From positions 62,001-126,000 of the forward strand of contig CAVYEG010000009.1 of the NCBI GenBank assembly GCA_963767565.1: 64,000 nucleotides of DNA, written 5' to 3'. The translations under genes and the position numbers were made by a program. This DNA comes from Palsa-504 sp963767565. Its GTDB lineage: Bacteria > Actinomycetota > Actinomycetes > Streptosporangiales > Streptosporangiaceae. Positions 41,889 through 51,164 of this stretch are shown one piece after another; positions within the stretch are counted from its first letter, which is position 1, and each line of letters opens with the position of its first letter. Under the pieces are notes generated by a model. The model searched no databases. It was not told the origin of the DNA and worked only from the letters and a program-made list of their open reading frames with translations.

Positions 41889-43028
41889 ATGGACCTTCCC
41901 GTTAACCCGCCGGTGGCGCCGATGCTGGCCAAGCCGGTGGACGCGATCCCTGATGGGGACTACGTGTTCGAGCCGAAGTGGGACGGCTTCCGGTCGATCG
42001 TGTTCCGCGACGGCGACGAGGTGGAGATCGGCAGCCGGAACGAGCGGCCGATGACGCGCTACTTCCCCGAGCTGGTCGCGGCGGTCCTGGCCGAGCTGCC
42101 GCCGCGCTGCGTCATCGACGGGGAGATCGTGGTGCCGGATGCTTCCGGCCGGCGGCTGGACTTCGAGGCGCTGCAGCTGCGGATCCATCCCGCGGCCAGC
42201 CGGGTCGGCCTGCTGGCCGAGACCACCCCGGCCCACTTCATCGCGTTCGACCTGCTCGCGCTCGGTTCCGAGGACTTGATGGAGCGGCCGTTCGCCGAGC
42301 GGCGCGCCTTGCTCTCCGGCGTCCTGGCCAAGGCCGGCTCCCCCATTCACCTGACCCTGGCCACCACGGACCGTTCGGTGGCGACCGGGTGGTTCAGCCA
42401 GTTCGAGGGAGCCGGCCTGGACGGGCTGATCGCCAAGCCGGCTTCCGGCGGGTACGAGCCGGACAAGCGGGTGATGAAGAAGATCAAGCACGAGCGCACC
42501 GCGGACTGCGTGGTGGCCGGCTACCGGGTGCACAAGAGCGGCGAGGACCGCATCGGGTCGCTGCTGCTCGGGCTGTACTCCGGCGACGGCCGCCTGGCCA
42601 GCGTGGGCGTGGTCGGCGCGTTCGGTATGGAGAAGCGGATCTCACTGTTCGCGGAACTGCAGCCGCTGGTCACCACGTTCGACCGGCACCCGTGGAACTG
42701 GGCCCAGCATGAGGCGGGGCAGCGCACCCCGCGGGCGGCCATGGCCAGCCGGTGGAACGCGGACAAGGACCTGTCGTTCATCCCGCTCCGGCCCGAGCGG
42801 GTGCTCGAGGTGCGCTACGACCACATGGAGGGCCCGCGGTTCCGGCACACGGCGCAGTTCGTGCGCTGGCGGCCGGACCGCGAGCCGCGCTCGTGCACCT
42901 ACGACCAGCTGGAGGAGCCGGTCAGCTTCAACCTGGCCGAGATCCTGCGCGGCGGTACCTCCGGGGACGCGTCCGGGGGTGCTTCAGAGGGCTCTGCGGG
43001 AGGCTCTGCGGGAGGCGGGCATGGCTGA
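41889..43028 (+). CDS. ligC: ATP-dependent DNA ligase (LigC-type)
   Basis: 379 residues. The nucleotidyltransferase core shows motif I EPKWDGFRSI (adenylated Lys near residue 31), then RNERPMTRYFPEL, motif III IDGEIVV (about 77), motif IV GLDGLIAKP (about 182) and motif V VMKKIKHERTADCVV. An OB-fold domain ends the protein, followed by a Gly/Ser/Ala-rich tail of about 20 residues. Ligases of this type take part in NHEJ or repair with the LigD polymerase. The next gene, which overlaps by 8 bases, encodes exactly such a polymerase. Confidence 0.9.
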   Translation: MDLPVNPPVAPMLAKPVDAIPDGDYVFEPKWDGFRSIVFRDGDEVEIGSRNERPMTRYFPELVAAVLAELPPRCVIDGEIVVPDASGRRLDFEALQLRIHPAASRVGLLAETTPAHFIAFDLLALGSEDLMERPFAERRALLSGVLAKAGSPIHLTLATTDRSVATGWFSQFEGAGLDGLIAKPASGGYEPDKRVMKKIKHERTADCVVAGYRVHKSGEDRIGSLLLGLYSGDGRLASVGVVGAFGMEKRISLFAELQPLVTTFDRHPWNWAQHEAGQRTPRAAMASRWNADKDLSFIPLRPERVLEVRYDHMEGPRFRHTAQFVRWRPDREPRSCTYDQLEEPVSFNLAEILRGGTSGDASGGASEGSAGGSAGGGHG

Positions 43029-44334
43029 ACCGAAGCAGGTCTTTGAGCTTGCCGGGCGCGAGGTCGCGATCAGCAACCCGAGCAAGGTGTTCTTCCCGCG
43101 GGCCGGGGTGACCAAGCTGGACATGGTGCGCTACTACCTGGCCGTGGCCCCCGGGGCGCTCGCCGGGGTCTGGGGACGGCCGATGGCGCTCAAGCGGTTC
43201 GTGAACGGGGCCGAGGGCGAGGCGTTCTTCCAGAAGCGGGCCCCGCAGAAGCGGCCGGACTGGGTCGAGACCGTCGAGCTGCGGTTCCCCTCCGGGCGGG
43301 CCGCTGACGAGGTGGTGGTCAGCGACCAGGCCGCGCTGGCCTGGGTGATCAACCTCGGCTGCATCGACCTGAACCCGCACCCGGTGCGGGTGTCCGACCT
43401 CGATCACCCCGACGAGCTGCGAGTCGACCTGGACCCGGTGCCGGGCGTGGAATGGCCGCAGATCCGGGACGTGGCCCTGGTGGCCAGGGACGTGCTGGCC
43501 GACTTCGGGCTGACCGGCTGGCCGAAGACCTCCGGGTCGCGGGGCCTGCACGTGTACGCGCGGATCGAGCCGCGCTGGTCGTTCGGCGAGGTGCGGCTGG
43601 CAGCGGTGGCGGTGGCGCGCGAGATCGAGCGGCGGGCGCCGGACCTGGCCACCTCCAAGTGGTGGAAGGAGGAACGGCACGGCGTGTTCGTCGACTACAA
43701 CCAGAACGCCAAGGACCGGACGGTCGCGTCCGCGTACTCCATCCGCCCGGTCCCGGACGCCCGGGTCTCCGCCCCGCTGGCCTGGGACGAGGTCCCGGAC
43801 TGCGACCCGGCTGCGTATACCGTCGCGACCGTGCCCGCGCGGTTCGCGGCGCTGGGCGATCCGTGGGCCGGGATGGACGAGGCGGCCGGGTCGCTGGATG
43901 CGCTGCTCGAGCAGGCGGCCCGGGACCAGGCGGCGGGCCTGCCGGACGCGCCGTGGCCGCCGCACTACGAGAAGCAGGCCGGCGAGGCTCCCCGGGTCCA
44001 GCCGTCCAAGCGGCGGGCCGGCGTCGCGGCGGCTCCGGCGCCGGGGAAGACGGCCGGGCCGACTGGGCGGCGGCGGAGCACGATGCCGCTGATCGAGATC
44101 GCGCGGGCGCAGACCAAGGACGAGGCGATGGCGGGCCTGGAGCGCTGGCAGGCCAGGCACCCGGCGGTCTGGCCGCTGCTCGAGCCGCGCGACGTGCTGG
44201 TCGACGCGATGCGCGGGCGCAGTTCGGTCTGGTACCGGATCCGGGTCAACCTGCAGCACGTCCCCGAGGCCGAACGCCCGGCGCAGGAGCCGCTGGAGGC
44301 CGACTACGACCCCTGGGCCGGGTTCCGGCCCTAG
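43021..44334 (+). CDS. LigD-type polymerase/primase domain protein (PolDom)
   Basis: 437 residues. An archaeo-eukaryotic primase fold as in the LigD polymerase module. The start VFELAGREVAISNPSKVFFP, the catalytic LRVDLDPVPG (about residue 137), the SGSRGLHVYARI segment (about 175) and GVFVDYNQNAKDRTVASAYS (about 220) contain the three acidic catalytic residues and the nucleotide-binding Ser/His. After a Pro/Ala/Lys-rich linker a C-terminal part (about 350-437) is less conserved. ATG 43021 overlaps ligC, implying coupled translation. It likely adds ribonucleotides at broken ends. Ku is not in the window. Confidence 0.9.
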   Translation: MAEPKQVFELAGREVAISNPSKVFFPRAGVTKLDMVRYYLAVAPGALAGVWGRPMALKRFVNGAEGEAFFQKRAPQKRPDWVETVELRFPSGRAADEVVVSDQAALAWVINLGCIDLNPHPVRVSDLDHPDELRVDLDPVPGVEWPQIRDVALVARDVLADFGLTGWPKTSGSRGLHVYARIEPRWSFGEVRLAAVAVAREIERRAPDLATSKWWKEERHGVFVDYNQNAKDRTVASAYSIRPVPDARVSAPLAWDEVPDCDPAAYTVATVPARFAALGDPWAGMDEAAGSLDALLEQAARDQAAGLPDAPWPPHYEKQAGEAPRVQPSKRRAGVAAAPAPGKTAGPTGRRRSTMPLIEIARAQTKDEAMAGLERWQARHPAVWPLLEPRDVLVDAMRGRSSVWYRIRVNLQHVPEAERPAQEPLEADYDPWAGFRP

Positions 44335-44398
44335 GCGGCCAGCGCGAACATGCCGGCGGCCAGCACCCGGGATCGATGTGTCATGACAGCACAGTGAC

Positions 44399-44434
44399 CC
44401 GGGTTCGGTCCCGGTGTCATGGGTGCCTTCACCC
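44399..44434. terminator. Hairpins between the convergent PolDom and glpK genes
   Basis: CCGGG (44399-44403) with CCCGG (44410-44414), and GGGTG (44421-44425) with CACCC (44430-44434), lie in the 163-base gap between the two stops. TGTCATGACA near 44380 is a further small palindrome. They may end transcription from both sides. Confidence 0.4.
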
Positions 44435-44497
44435 AGGCCGGGCGGGAAATCCGCCGGCTGGCGGGCACGCACCACGGACCGTTCGGACTAATGGGTG

Positions 44498-46015
44498 TTA
44501 ATCGACCTCCACCCAGCCCAACGTGCGCTGGACCGCCTTGCGCCAGCCGGCGTAGCCGTCGGCGCGCCGGGCATCGGTCCAGGTGGGTAGCCAGCGCTTC
44601 GATTCGCGGGCGTTGGCGCGCAGCTCATCGGTGTCGCGCCAGAAGCCGACGGCCAGGCCGGCCGCGTAGGCGGCGCCGAGCGCGGTGGTCTCGGCCACCA
44701 CCGGCCGCTTGACCGGGACGCCGAGGATGTCCGCCTGCAGCTGCATGGCCAGGTCGTTGGCGGTCACCCCGCCGTCGACCCTGAGCGTCCCGAGCCGGAC
44801 CCCGGAGTCGGCTGCCATCGCCTCGGCCACATCCCTGGTCTGGTAGGCGATGGCCTCCAGGGTGGCCCGGGCCAGGTGGGCGCTGGTGTGGAAGCGGGAC
44901 AGGCCGACGATCGCGCCGCGCGCGTCGGCCCGCCAGTGCGGCGCGAACAGGCCGGAGAAGGCGGGCACGAAGTAGAGGCCGGCGGTATCGGTGACCTGGG
45001 CGGCGAGGGTCTCGCTGTCCGCCGCGCCGCTGATGATGCCGAGCTGATCGCGCAGCCACTGGACCGCCGCTCCGGTCACCGCGATCGACCCCTCCAGGGC
45101 GTAGACGGCGGGCTCGGCGCCGAACTTGAAGCACACCGTGGTCAGCAGGCCGCTTTGGGAGCGGACGATGTCGGTGCCGGTGTTCAGCAGCAGGAAGTTG
45201 CCGGTGCCGTAGGTGTTCTTGGCCTCGCCGGGCGCGAAGCACACCTGGCCGACCATGGCGGCCTGCTGGTCGCCCACTATGCCGGTGATCGGCAGCTGGC
45301 CGCCGAACGGGCCCGGCCCTTCGGTCAGGCCGAACGGCTCCGGGGCGGCTGAGGGCGCGATCGTGGGCAGCATGGCCCGGGGCACGGTGAACAGCTCGAG
45401 CAGCTCGCCGTCCCAGTCCAGGGTGATCAGGTTCATCAGCATGGTGCGGCTGGCGTTGGTGACGTCGGTGACGTGGACGCCGCCCCGGGTGCCGCCGGTG
45501 AGGTTCCACAGCAGCCAGGTGTCCACGGTGCCGAAGATCGCCTCGCCGCGCTCGGCGTCGGCCCGCAGGCCGTCGATGTGGTCGAGCATCCAGCGCAGCT
45601 TGCCGCCGGAGAAGTAGGTGGCCGGCGGCAGGCCCGCCTTTCCCCTGATCAGGTCGCCGTGGCCCTGGCGGTCCAGGGCGGCGGCGATGGTGTCGGTCCT
45701 GGTGTCCTGCCACACGATCGCGTTGCCGTACGGGCGGCCGGTACGCCGGTTCCACACCACCGTGGTTTCCCGCTGGTTGGCCAGGCCGAGCGCGGCGAGG
45801 TCGGCGGGTCTGAGATTGCGGGTGTTCAGCACGGTCTTGATCACGGCGCCGGTCCGTTCCCAGATCTCCACCGGGTTGTGCTCCACCCAGCCGGGGCGGG
45901 GCAGGATCTGGGTGTGCTCGAGCTGGTGCCTGGCCACTTCGGCGCCGGAGTGATCGAAGACCATGAACCGGGTGCTCGTGGTGCCCTGGTCCACCGCTCC
46001 GACGAAATCCGCCAC
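44498..46015 (-). CDS. glpK: Glycerol kinase
   Basis: 505 residues. It phosphorylates glycerol to sn-glycerol 3-phosphate. The ATPase-fold start DFVGAVDQGTTSTRFMVFD (about residues 3-21), LANQRETTVVWNRRTG, the glycerol-site YGNAIVWQDTRTD and the FGGY signatures YGTGNFLLLNTG and LRVDGGVTANDLAMQLQAD are all present. GTG 46015 follows a GAGGA site and removes a 14-residue non-family extension. It is divergent from glpD, with about 180 bases between; together they form the glycerol catabolic pair. No glycerol facilitator gene is visible. Confidence 0.94.
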   Translation of the reverse strand: MADFVGAVDQGTTSTRFMVFDHSGAEVARHQLEHTQILPRPGWVEHNPVEIWERTGAVIKTVLNTRNLRPADLAALGLANQRETTVVWNRRTGRPYGNAIVWQDTRTDTIAAALDRQGHGDLIRGKAGLPPATYFSGGKLRWMLDHIDGLRADAERGEAIFGTVDTWLLWNLTGGTRGGVHVTDVTNASRTMLMNLITLDWDGELLELFTVPRAMLPTIAPSAAPEPFGLTEGPGPFGGQLPITGIVGDQQAAMVGQVCFAPGEAKNTYGTGNFLLLNTGTDIVRSQSGLLTTVCFKFGAEPAVYALEGSIAVTGAAVQWLRDQLGIISGAADSETLAAQVTDTAGLYFVPAFSGLFAPHWRADARGAIVGLSRFHTSAHLARATLEAIAYQTRDVAEAMAADSGVRLGTLRVDGGVTANDLAMQLQADILGVPVKRPVVAETTALGAAYAAGLAVGFWRDTDELRANARESKRWLPTWTDARRADGYAGWRKAVQRTLGWVEVD

Positions 46016-46193
46016 AATTCCTCGTCTCTGTGCACTGTTTCGGCGTGATCCCGACACGGCCAGGTAAACGGCAGTTCACCGGTATGTTCGGGTTTGCGGG
46101 TAGATTGACGATGTACATACCCTAGACGTACGGGGGTCTGGTTATGGCACGTGTATCGGGGGTCCGGTGATGGCACGAGCGGGGGGAACGGCG

Positions 46194-47966
46194 ATGGCCA
46201 GTAATGGCGTCCTGGACGCCCGCGACCGCTCCGCGGTGCTCGGCAGGCTCGCGGCCGAGCGGTTCGACGTGCTGGTCATCGGCGGCGGCATCACCGGTGC
46301 GGGGGCGGCCCTGGACGCCGCGGGCCGCGGGCTGCGGGTGGCCCTGGTGGAGGCGCGCGATCTGGCCTCGGGCACCTCGAGCCGGTCGAGCAAGCTGGTC
46401 CACGGCGGCCTGCGGTACCTGGAGCAGCTCGACTTCAAGCTGGTCTACGAGGCGCTGCGGGAGCGCGACCTGCTGGTCTCGAAGCTGGCTCCGCACCTGG
46501 TCAAACCGGTCTCGTTCCTGTACCCGCTGTACAAGAAGGTGGTGGAGCGGCCGTACGTGGGGGCGGGCCTGGCCCTGTACGACGCGATGGAGGGCACCCG
46601 CCGGCCGGTGCCGCACCATAAGCACCTATCGGCTCGGGCCGCGCTGAAGCTCGCCCCCGCCCTGTCGCCCGAGCGGCTCGCGGGCGCCATGCTCTATTAC
46701 GACGCGCAGGTCGATGACGCGCGGCACACGCTCACCGTAGCCCGCACGGCGGCGGCGCACAGCGCCGTCGTGGCCACTCGGGTCAGCGCGGTGCAGCTGC
46801 TGCGCGGCGCGGACGGGGCCCGGGTGACCGGCGCCCGGGTCCGCGACGAGGAGACCGGGCGCGTCTTTGACGTGTCCGCGGAGGCGGTGGTGGTCTGCGC
46901 CGGGGTGTGGACCGACCTGGTGCACGAGCTGGCCGGGGTGCGCGCCGGGTACCGGGTCCGGATGTCCAAGGGCGTGCACATCGTGGTTCCGCGGGAGGCC
47001 GTGGCGGCCAGCACCGGCATGATCCTGCGGACCGGGAAGAGCGTGCTGTTCTTCATCCCGTGGGGGGAGCGCTGGATCGTCGGCACGACCGACACCGACT
47101 GGACCGGGGACCGGGCCGAGCCCACGGTCACCGAGGAGGACGTCGACTACATCCTGACCGCCGCCAACCGGGTGCTGGCGCGGCCGCTGACCCGGGCCGA
47201 TGTCATCGCCGTGTACGCGGGCCTGCGTCCGCTGGTGGAGGCCGACAGCGGCAACGGGAGCAAGGGAGCCAAGCCGACGACCAAGGTGTCCCGGGAGCAC
47301 GTGGTCGACGTGCCGGTGCCCGGCCTGGCCAGCATCGCGGGCGGCAAGTTCACCACCTACCGGCTGATGGCGCGGGACGTGGTGGATGCCGCGGTGGCCG
47401 ACTTCGATCGCGTGGTGCCGGCGTCCGTCACCGAGCAGCTGCCGCTGCTCGGCGCGGACGGCCTGGCCGCGGTGCAGGCCGGCGCGGTACGGCTGGCCGA
47501 GGACTATGAGGTGCCCGGCGCGGTGGTGGAGCACCTGCTCAGCCGGTACGGGACGCTGGCCGCCGAGGTGCTCGACCTGATGCGCGATGACCCGCGGCTG
47601 GCTCTGCCGCTGGCCGACGGCTACCCGTACCTGCGGGCGGAGGTCGTCTACGCGGTCACCCACGAGAACGCGCTGCACGTCGAGGACGTGCTCGTGCGCC
47701 GGATGCGCCTGTTCATCGAGTCGGCTGATTCGGGCTCCGAGGCCGCGGCCGAGGTGAGCCTGATCATGGGCCGCCTGCTGGGCTGGAGCCGGCGCAAGCG
47801 GGCCGCCGAGACGCGGCGCTACCTGGAGCTGGTCGCGGCCGAGCAGACGGTGACGGCCAGCGGAGCCGGCGCGGCCCAGCTTGGCGTCCCGGACGCGGCC
47901 GGGACGCGCGCCGCGGCCCTGGCGACCGCGGCGGCCCTGGCGGGGGTCACGGCCGCGGCGGGATGA
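46194..47966 (+). CDS. glpD: Glycerol-3-phosphate dehydrogenase (FAD, aerobic type)
   Basis: 590 residues from ATG 46194 (GGGGGGAA site; ATG 46170 would add 8 residues). The FAD motif DVLVIGGGITGAGAALDAAG is near residue 24, SGTSSRSSKLVHGGLRYLEQ near 63, and the central DVPVPGLASIAGGKFTTYRLM near 372. The C-terminal helical domain ends in an Ala-rich tail. It converts glycerol 3-phosphate to dihydroxyacetone phosphate at the membrane, passing electrons to quinone. The last bases overlap the next gene as ATGA. Confidence 0.93.
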   Translation: MASNGVLDARDRSAVLGRLAAERFDVLVIGGGITGAGAALDAAGRGLRVALVEARDLASGTSSRSSKLVHGGLRYLEQLDFKLVYEALRERDLLVSKLAPHLVKPVSFLYPLYKKVVERPYVGAGLALYDAMEGTRRPVPHHKHLSARAALKLAPALSPERLAGAMLYYDAQVDDARHTLTVARTAAAHSAVVATRVSAVQLLRGADGARVTGARVRDEETGRVFDVSAEAVVVCAGVWTDLVHELAGVRAGYRVRMSKGVHIVVPREAVAASTGMILRTGKSVLFFIPWGERWIVGTTDTDWTGDRAEPTVTEEDVDYILTAANRVLARPLTRADVIAVYAGLRPLVEADSGNGSKGAKPTTKVSREHVVDVPVPGLASIAGGKFTTYRLMARDVVDAAVADFDRVVPASVTEQLPLLGADGLAAVQAGAVRLAEDYEVPGAVVEHLLSRYGTLAAEVLDLMRDDPRLALPLADGYPYLRAEVVYAVTHENALHVEDVLVRRMRLFIESADSGSEAAAEVSLIMGRLLGWSRRKRAAETRRYLELVAAEQTVTASGAGAAQLGVPDAAGTRAAALATAAALAGVTAAAG

Positions 47967-48748
47967 GCGAGAACGGCCACCGGCCGAAGCGCCTGCTGCT
48001 GACCTTCCGGCTGGACCAGGAGCAAAGGCAGCAGCTGAGGGCGCGCCTGGCCCGCGAGGGACGCACGATGTCCGAGGTGGTGACGCACGGCCTGCGCCAG
48101 TACGTGCACGGAATGCGGGCCAGGGGCGACGCCGGGCCGGGCCGGGGCGACGCCGGGCCGGGCCGCGCCGGGCCGGGGCCTGCCGCGGCGGGGCCGGCGC
48201 CAGCCGCAGCGGGGCCTGCCGCAGCGGGGCCGGGAAGCCCGGTGCTGCCCGAGCGGATCGCGGCGCGGCTGCGCGAGCTGCGTTCCTCCGGGCGCAGCGA
48301 GCTGCTGTCGGCCACGCTGGCCGCGCTGAGCGAGGCGGGCTGGCCGCTGCGGCCGCTGGCCGAGGCGCTCGGTATCAGCCGGCAGGCGGTGCAGGCCCGG
48401 GTGCGCCGCCGGATTCCCGCCGCCCTGCGCCGTCAGGTGACCAGCCTCGAGCCGCCTCCGCCCTTCCCGCAACGACGGGTGGCCAGCACGAACGGGCACC
48501 GCCCGCACCTGACGATCAAGATCGACGATGCGCTGCGGGCCGCGGCGCACCGGGCCGCGGCCCATGACGGCCGGTCGCTCAGCCAGGTGGTGGAGGCCAT
48601 CCTGGACCGCTACGTCCGGCACGGCCTGGCCGACGCCGATAAGCCGGCGCGGTCCGCTTCCCGGCCGGCGCAGTCCGCTTCCCGGGCGGCGCGGGCCGCT
48701 TCCCGGGCGGCGCGGTCTGCTTCCCGGCCGGCGCGCCGCTCGCGGTAG
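47963..48748 (+). CDS. DNA-binding protein with two ribbon-helix-helix domains, central HTH and basic tail
   Basis: 261 residues, unusual architecture. Residues about 10-50 (RLLLTFRLDQEQRQQL...MSEVVTHGLRQYV) and 181-220 (HLTIKIDDALRAAA...SLSQVVEAILDRYV) each look like an Arc/CopG ribbon-helix-helix. Between them lie a Gly/Pro/Ala-rich linker (about 52-92) and a helix-turn-helix-like stretch LRPLAEALGISRQAVQARVR (about 129-148). The last 35 residues are Ser/Ala/Arg repeats (RSASRPAQSASRAA...), like the basic tails of actinobacterial nucleoid proteins. Translation is coupled to glpD by a 4-base overlap, so it may regulate the glp genes. Not a family I know as a whole. Confidence 0.7.
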   Translation: MSENGHRPKRLLLTFRLDQEQRQQLRARLAREGRTMSEVVTHGLRQYVHGMRARGDAGPGRGDAGPGRAGPGPAAAGPAPAAAGPAAAGPGSPVLPERIAARLRELRSSGRSELLSATLAALSEAGWPLRPLAEALGISRQAVQARVRRRIPAALRRQVTSLEPPPPFPQRRVASTNGHRPHLTIKIDDALRAAAHRAAAHDGRSLSQVVEAILDRYVRHGLADADKPARSASRPAQSASRAARAASRAARSASRPARRSR

Positions 48749-48782
48749 GCCGCAGCGTGCTGCCGGCCGCGAGCGGGGCAGC

Positions 48783-49568
48783 CTAGTCGCGGCGCAGGAC
48801 GAGGATGAGGCGCCAGGCTTCGGGGGCGTCGGGCGGAGAGTCGGCGTAGTCGCCGTAGCTGGCGGCGATGGTGAATCCGCCGGCCAGGCGGATGGCGGCG
48901 GCTAGTTCGGTGGCGGTCCAGAACCGGTTCGGCACCACGTCGGTGACCGTGCGGACGGCGCCCCCGTCTTTGCGGTAGGTGACGCTGACGTGTTCCCTGG
49001 TGATCTGGGTGATCGCGTCGATCTGGTCCTTGGGTCCGCCCCAGCGCACGCTGACCGTGCCGCCGGCGGTCTGGCTGCTCCACTCGCTGCTGGTCCGGCG
49101 TTCGGCGGCGAAGAAGTCCGCGGGGTGCGCGAGCTCGGCGATGTACAGGCCACCCTGGGCGACATGGCGGGCCACCGCGGCCAGGTGCTGGATCATGTCG
49201 TCGAGGGTGAACAGGTGGCACAGCGAGTTGAGCATGGTGATGGCCAGGCCGAACGAGCCGGCGATGCTGAAGTCGCGCATGTCGGCCTGGACGACCGTCA
49301 GGCCGACCCCGTCCCGGGCGGCCGTGTCCCTGGCCCACGCGCACATGGCCGGACTGAGGTCGAGCGCGGTCGCCGCCAGCCCGCGGCGGGCCAGGTTACG
49401 GGCGTGCTCGGCGGGTCCGGCGGCGAGTTCGAGCACCGATTGCAGCGGGCCCGCGGCGGCGTCGCGATGCTTTTCCGACCACCGGAGCAGCGCGTCCACC
49501 TCGACCGGGACGTCGCGGTAGGCGCACGCGGCCGCGTAGAACTCCGGCTCGTCATAGATTCCTGGCAC
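48783..49568 (-). CDS. Class I SAM-dependent methyltransferase
   Basis: About 261 residues from GTG 49568 (VPGIYDEPEFYAAAC); the longer frame adds a non-family extension. Motif I is VLELAAGPAEHARNLARRG (about residue 43), followed by ATALDLSPAMCAWA, VVQADMRDF and a LNSLCHLFTLDDMIQHLAAV segment. The C-terminal part (TYRKDGGAVRTVTDVVPNRFW) resembles small-molecule methyltransferases. It converges with the RHH gene. Acceptor unknown. Confidence 0.82.
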   Translation of the reverse strand: MPGIYDEPEFYAAACAYRDVPVEVDALLRWSEKHRDAAAGPLQSVLELAAGPAEHARNLARRGLAATALDLSPAMCAWARDTAARDGVGLTVVQADMRDFSIAGSFGLAITMLNSLCHLFTLDDMIQHLAAVARHVAQGGLYIAELAHPADFFAAERRTSSEWSSQTAGGTVSVRWGGPKDQIDAITQITREHVSVTYRKDGGAVRTVTDVVPNRFWTATELAAAIRLAGGFTIAASYGDYADSPPDAPEAWRLILVLRRD

Positions 49569-49711
49569 CCGACCATGATGCCCGACCGCGGCCGGATCCT
49601 CGCGGCCGCCGGCCGCGAACCGGAGTTTTTCGTCGCAGGCCAGCAGCCGATGCGGTCCGGACTGTGCGGCATGCACTAGCCGCGTGCGTCGGCCTGCGGC
49701 AGACTGTCCGC

Positions 49712-51164
49712 ATGATGACCGAGCGCCAGGCGCTGGAGACCCTCACGCGTGAGGACCCCGAGGCAGCCGGCGACGCCAAGGCCGCCCTGGCCTGGCTGAC
49801 CGGTGACGAAGGCCTGGAGACGATCTCGCTGCTGCGCCTGCAGGAATTCCTGTGGTACGCGCTCCCGGTCAAGTGGCCGATGTCGACACCGGGCCGGGTG
49901 GGGGTGGCCAAGGCCCTCGGCCGCCTGTTCCTGCTGGCGGGCCTGGACCGCTACGCGGGGGTCTGCGCGTCGGCGGGGACCGAGAAGATCATCATGGCCT
50001 ACTCGGACGGGCACGAGGAAGGCATAGCCGCTTACACCGAAGCCATCGAGGAGTCCAACGCGGCTCCGCCCGATACCGACCTGCTGGCCTGGGGATCTGT
50101 CATGGGCCCGCAGGAGCGGGCGGCCTACGACGCCTGCGCGGCCGCCCTGGAGCTGGCCTTCGCCTCCGGCGAGCTGTGCGTCGGCGCCCGCAGCTGGCGG
50201 ACCAGGCAAGCCGATCTGGTCAACCGCTGGCTGACCGGCCGGAACGAGGTGGCGCTGGCCCTAGCGGCCCAGGCCGGCGAGGAAGCCGAGCCGGTGCCGG
50301 ATGGCGCGCCGGGCCCGGACACCTGGCTCGGCCGGATTAGCGCCGAGCGTATCGACGCCTGGGCGCACGGGCGCCCGGGCGAGCGATCGCGGCTGGCCCG
50401 CAGCCTCATCCCGCGGCTGCTGGAGCCGCCCGCGCTGCCCGACGATCCGCTGCCCACGCTGCGCTGGCTGCTCGGCCACGCGGACGAGGGGCTGCGCCTG
50501 ACCGCCCGCTACTACATCGCGCCCGCCCTGGTCACCGAGGCGGTGGACACGTTCGGCTGGCGGGAGCAGCTGGTCGGCACGCTGCGCCAGGAAATGGATG
50601 TGTTCCCGCTGCATACCCTGCGCGGCATGGCGCAGAGCGAGATGGGCGCCATCCGGCGCAGCCGGACCAGCCTGGTGCTGACCAAGACGGGCAAGCTGAT
50701 GGCCGCGGACCCGGCGGCCAGGTGGCACATCGGCACCGCGGCGCTCATCGGGCCCGACGACGGACCGCAGCCCGACTTCTCGGTCGCCGTCCGCGAAGCG
50801 GCGCTGCTGGTCATCCTGACCAGCGGGCCGACCGGCTATGACGAGCTGACCAGCATGCTGACCGACATGCACGGCGTCGAGGGCTGGGCCTCGGGCCGCA
50901 GCACCGGCCTGGCCAGCGCGGTGCGGACCGAGCTGTACACGCTGCGGCACCGGCTGTGGGCGCTGCACCTGCTGGGCAGCGAGCGCAGCTTCACCGCGCC
51001 GCTGTCGCTGACCGACACCGGGATCGCCGCCGCGCTTTCTGCGCTGCTGGCCCGGGCCCTGCGTCCCCGGCATCACCTCGGCCTCGGGTTACCGGGGCCT
51101 CGGGTTACCGGGGCCTCGGGTTACCGGGGCCTCGGGTTACCGGGACCCAGGCGCGCGGCGCTAG
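49712..51164 (+). CDS. Hypothetical protein with 3' end destabilised by a 16-bp repeat
   Basis: About 480 residues, family not recognised: mostly helical, without signal peptide, P-loop or membrane helices. It starts at ATG 49712 (MMTERQALETLTREDPEAAG). As sequenced, the frame does not stop before 53005 and would run antisense through pobA, which is implausible. The last genome-like codons are at about 51075 (SALLARALRPR). Four 16-bp repeat units follow. With one unit fewer the frame would end at TAG 51162-51164, exactly at the pobA stop. The end given here is that inferred one. Confidence 0.55.
51082..51145. repeat. 16-bp tandem repeat, four units, inside a reading frame
   Basis: CCTCGGGTTACCGGGG is repeated at 51082, 51098, 51114 and 51130 (the last with one change). 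Because 16 is not a multiple of three, each gain or loss of a unit shifts the frame of the upstream gene. Confidence 0.92.
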
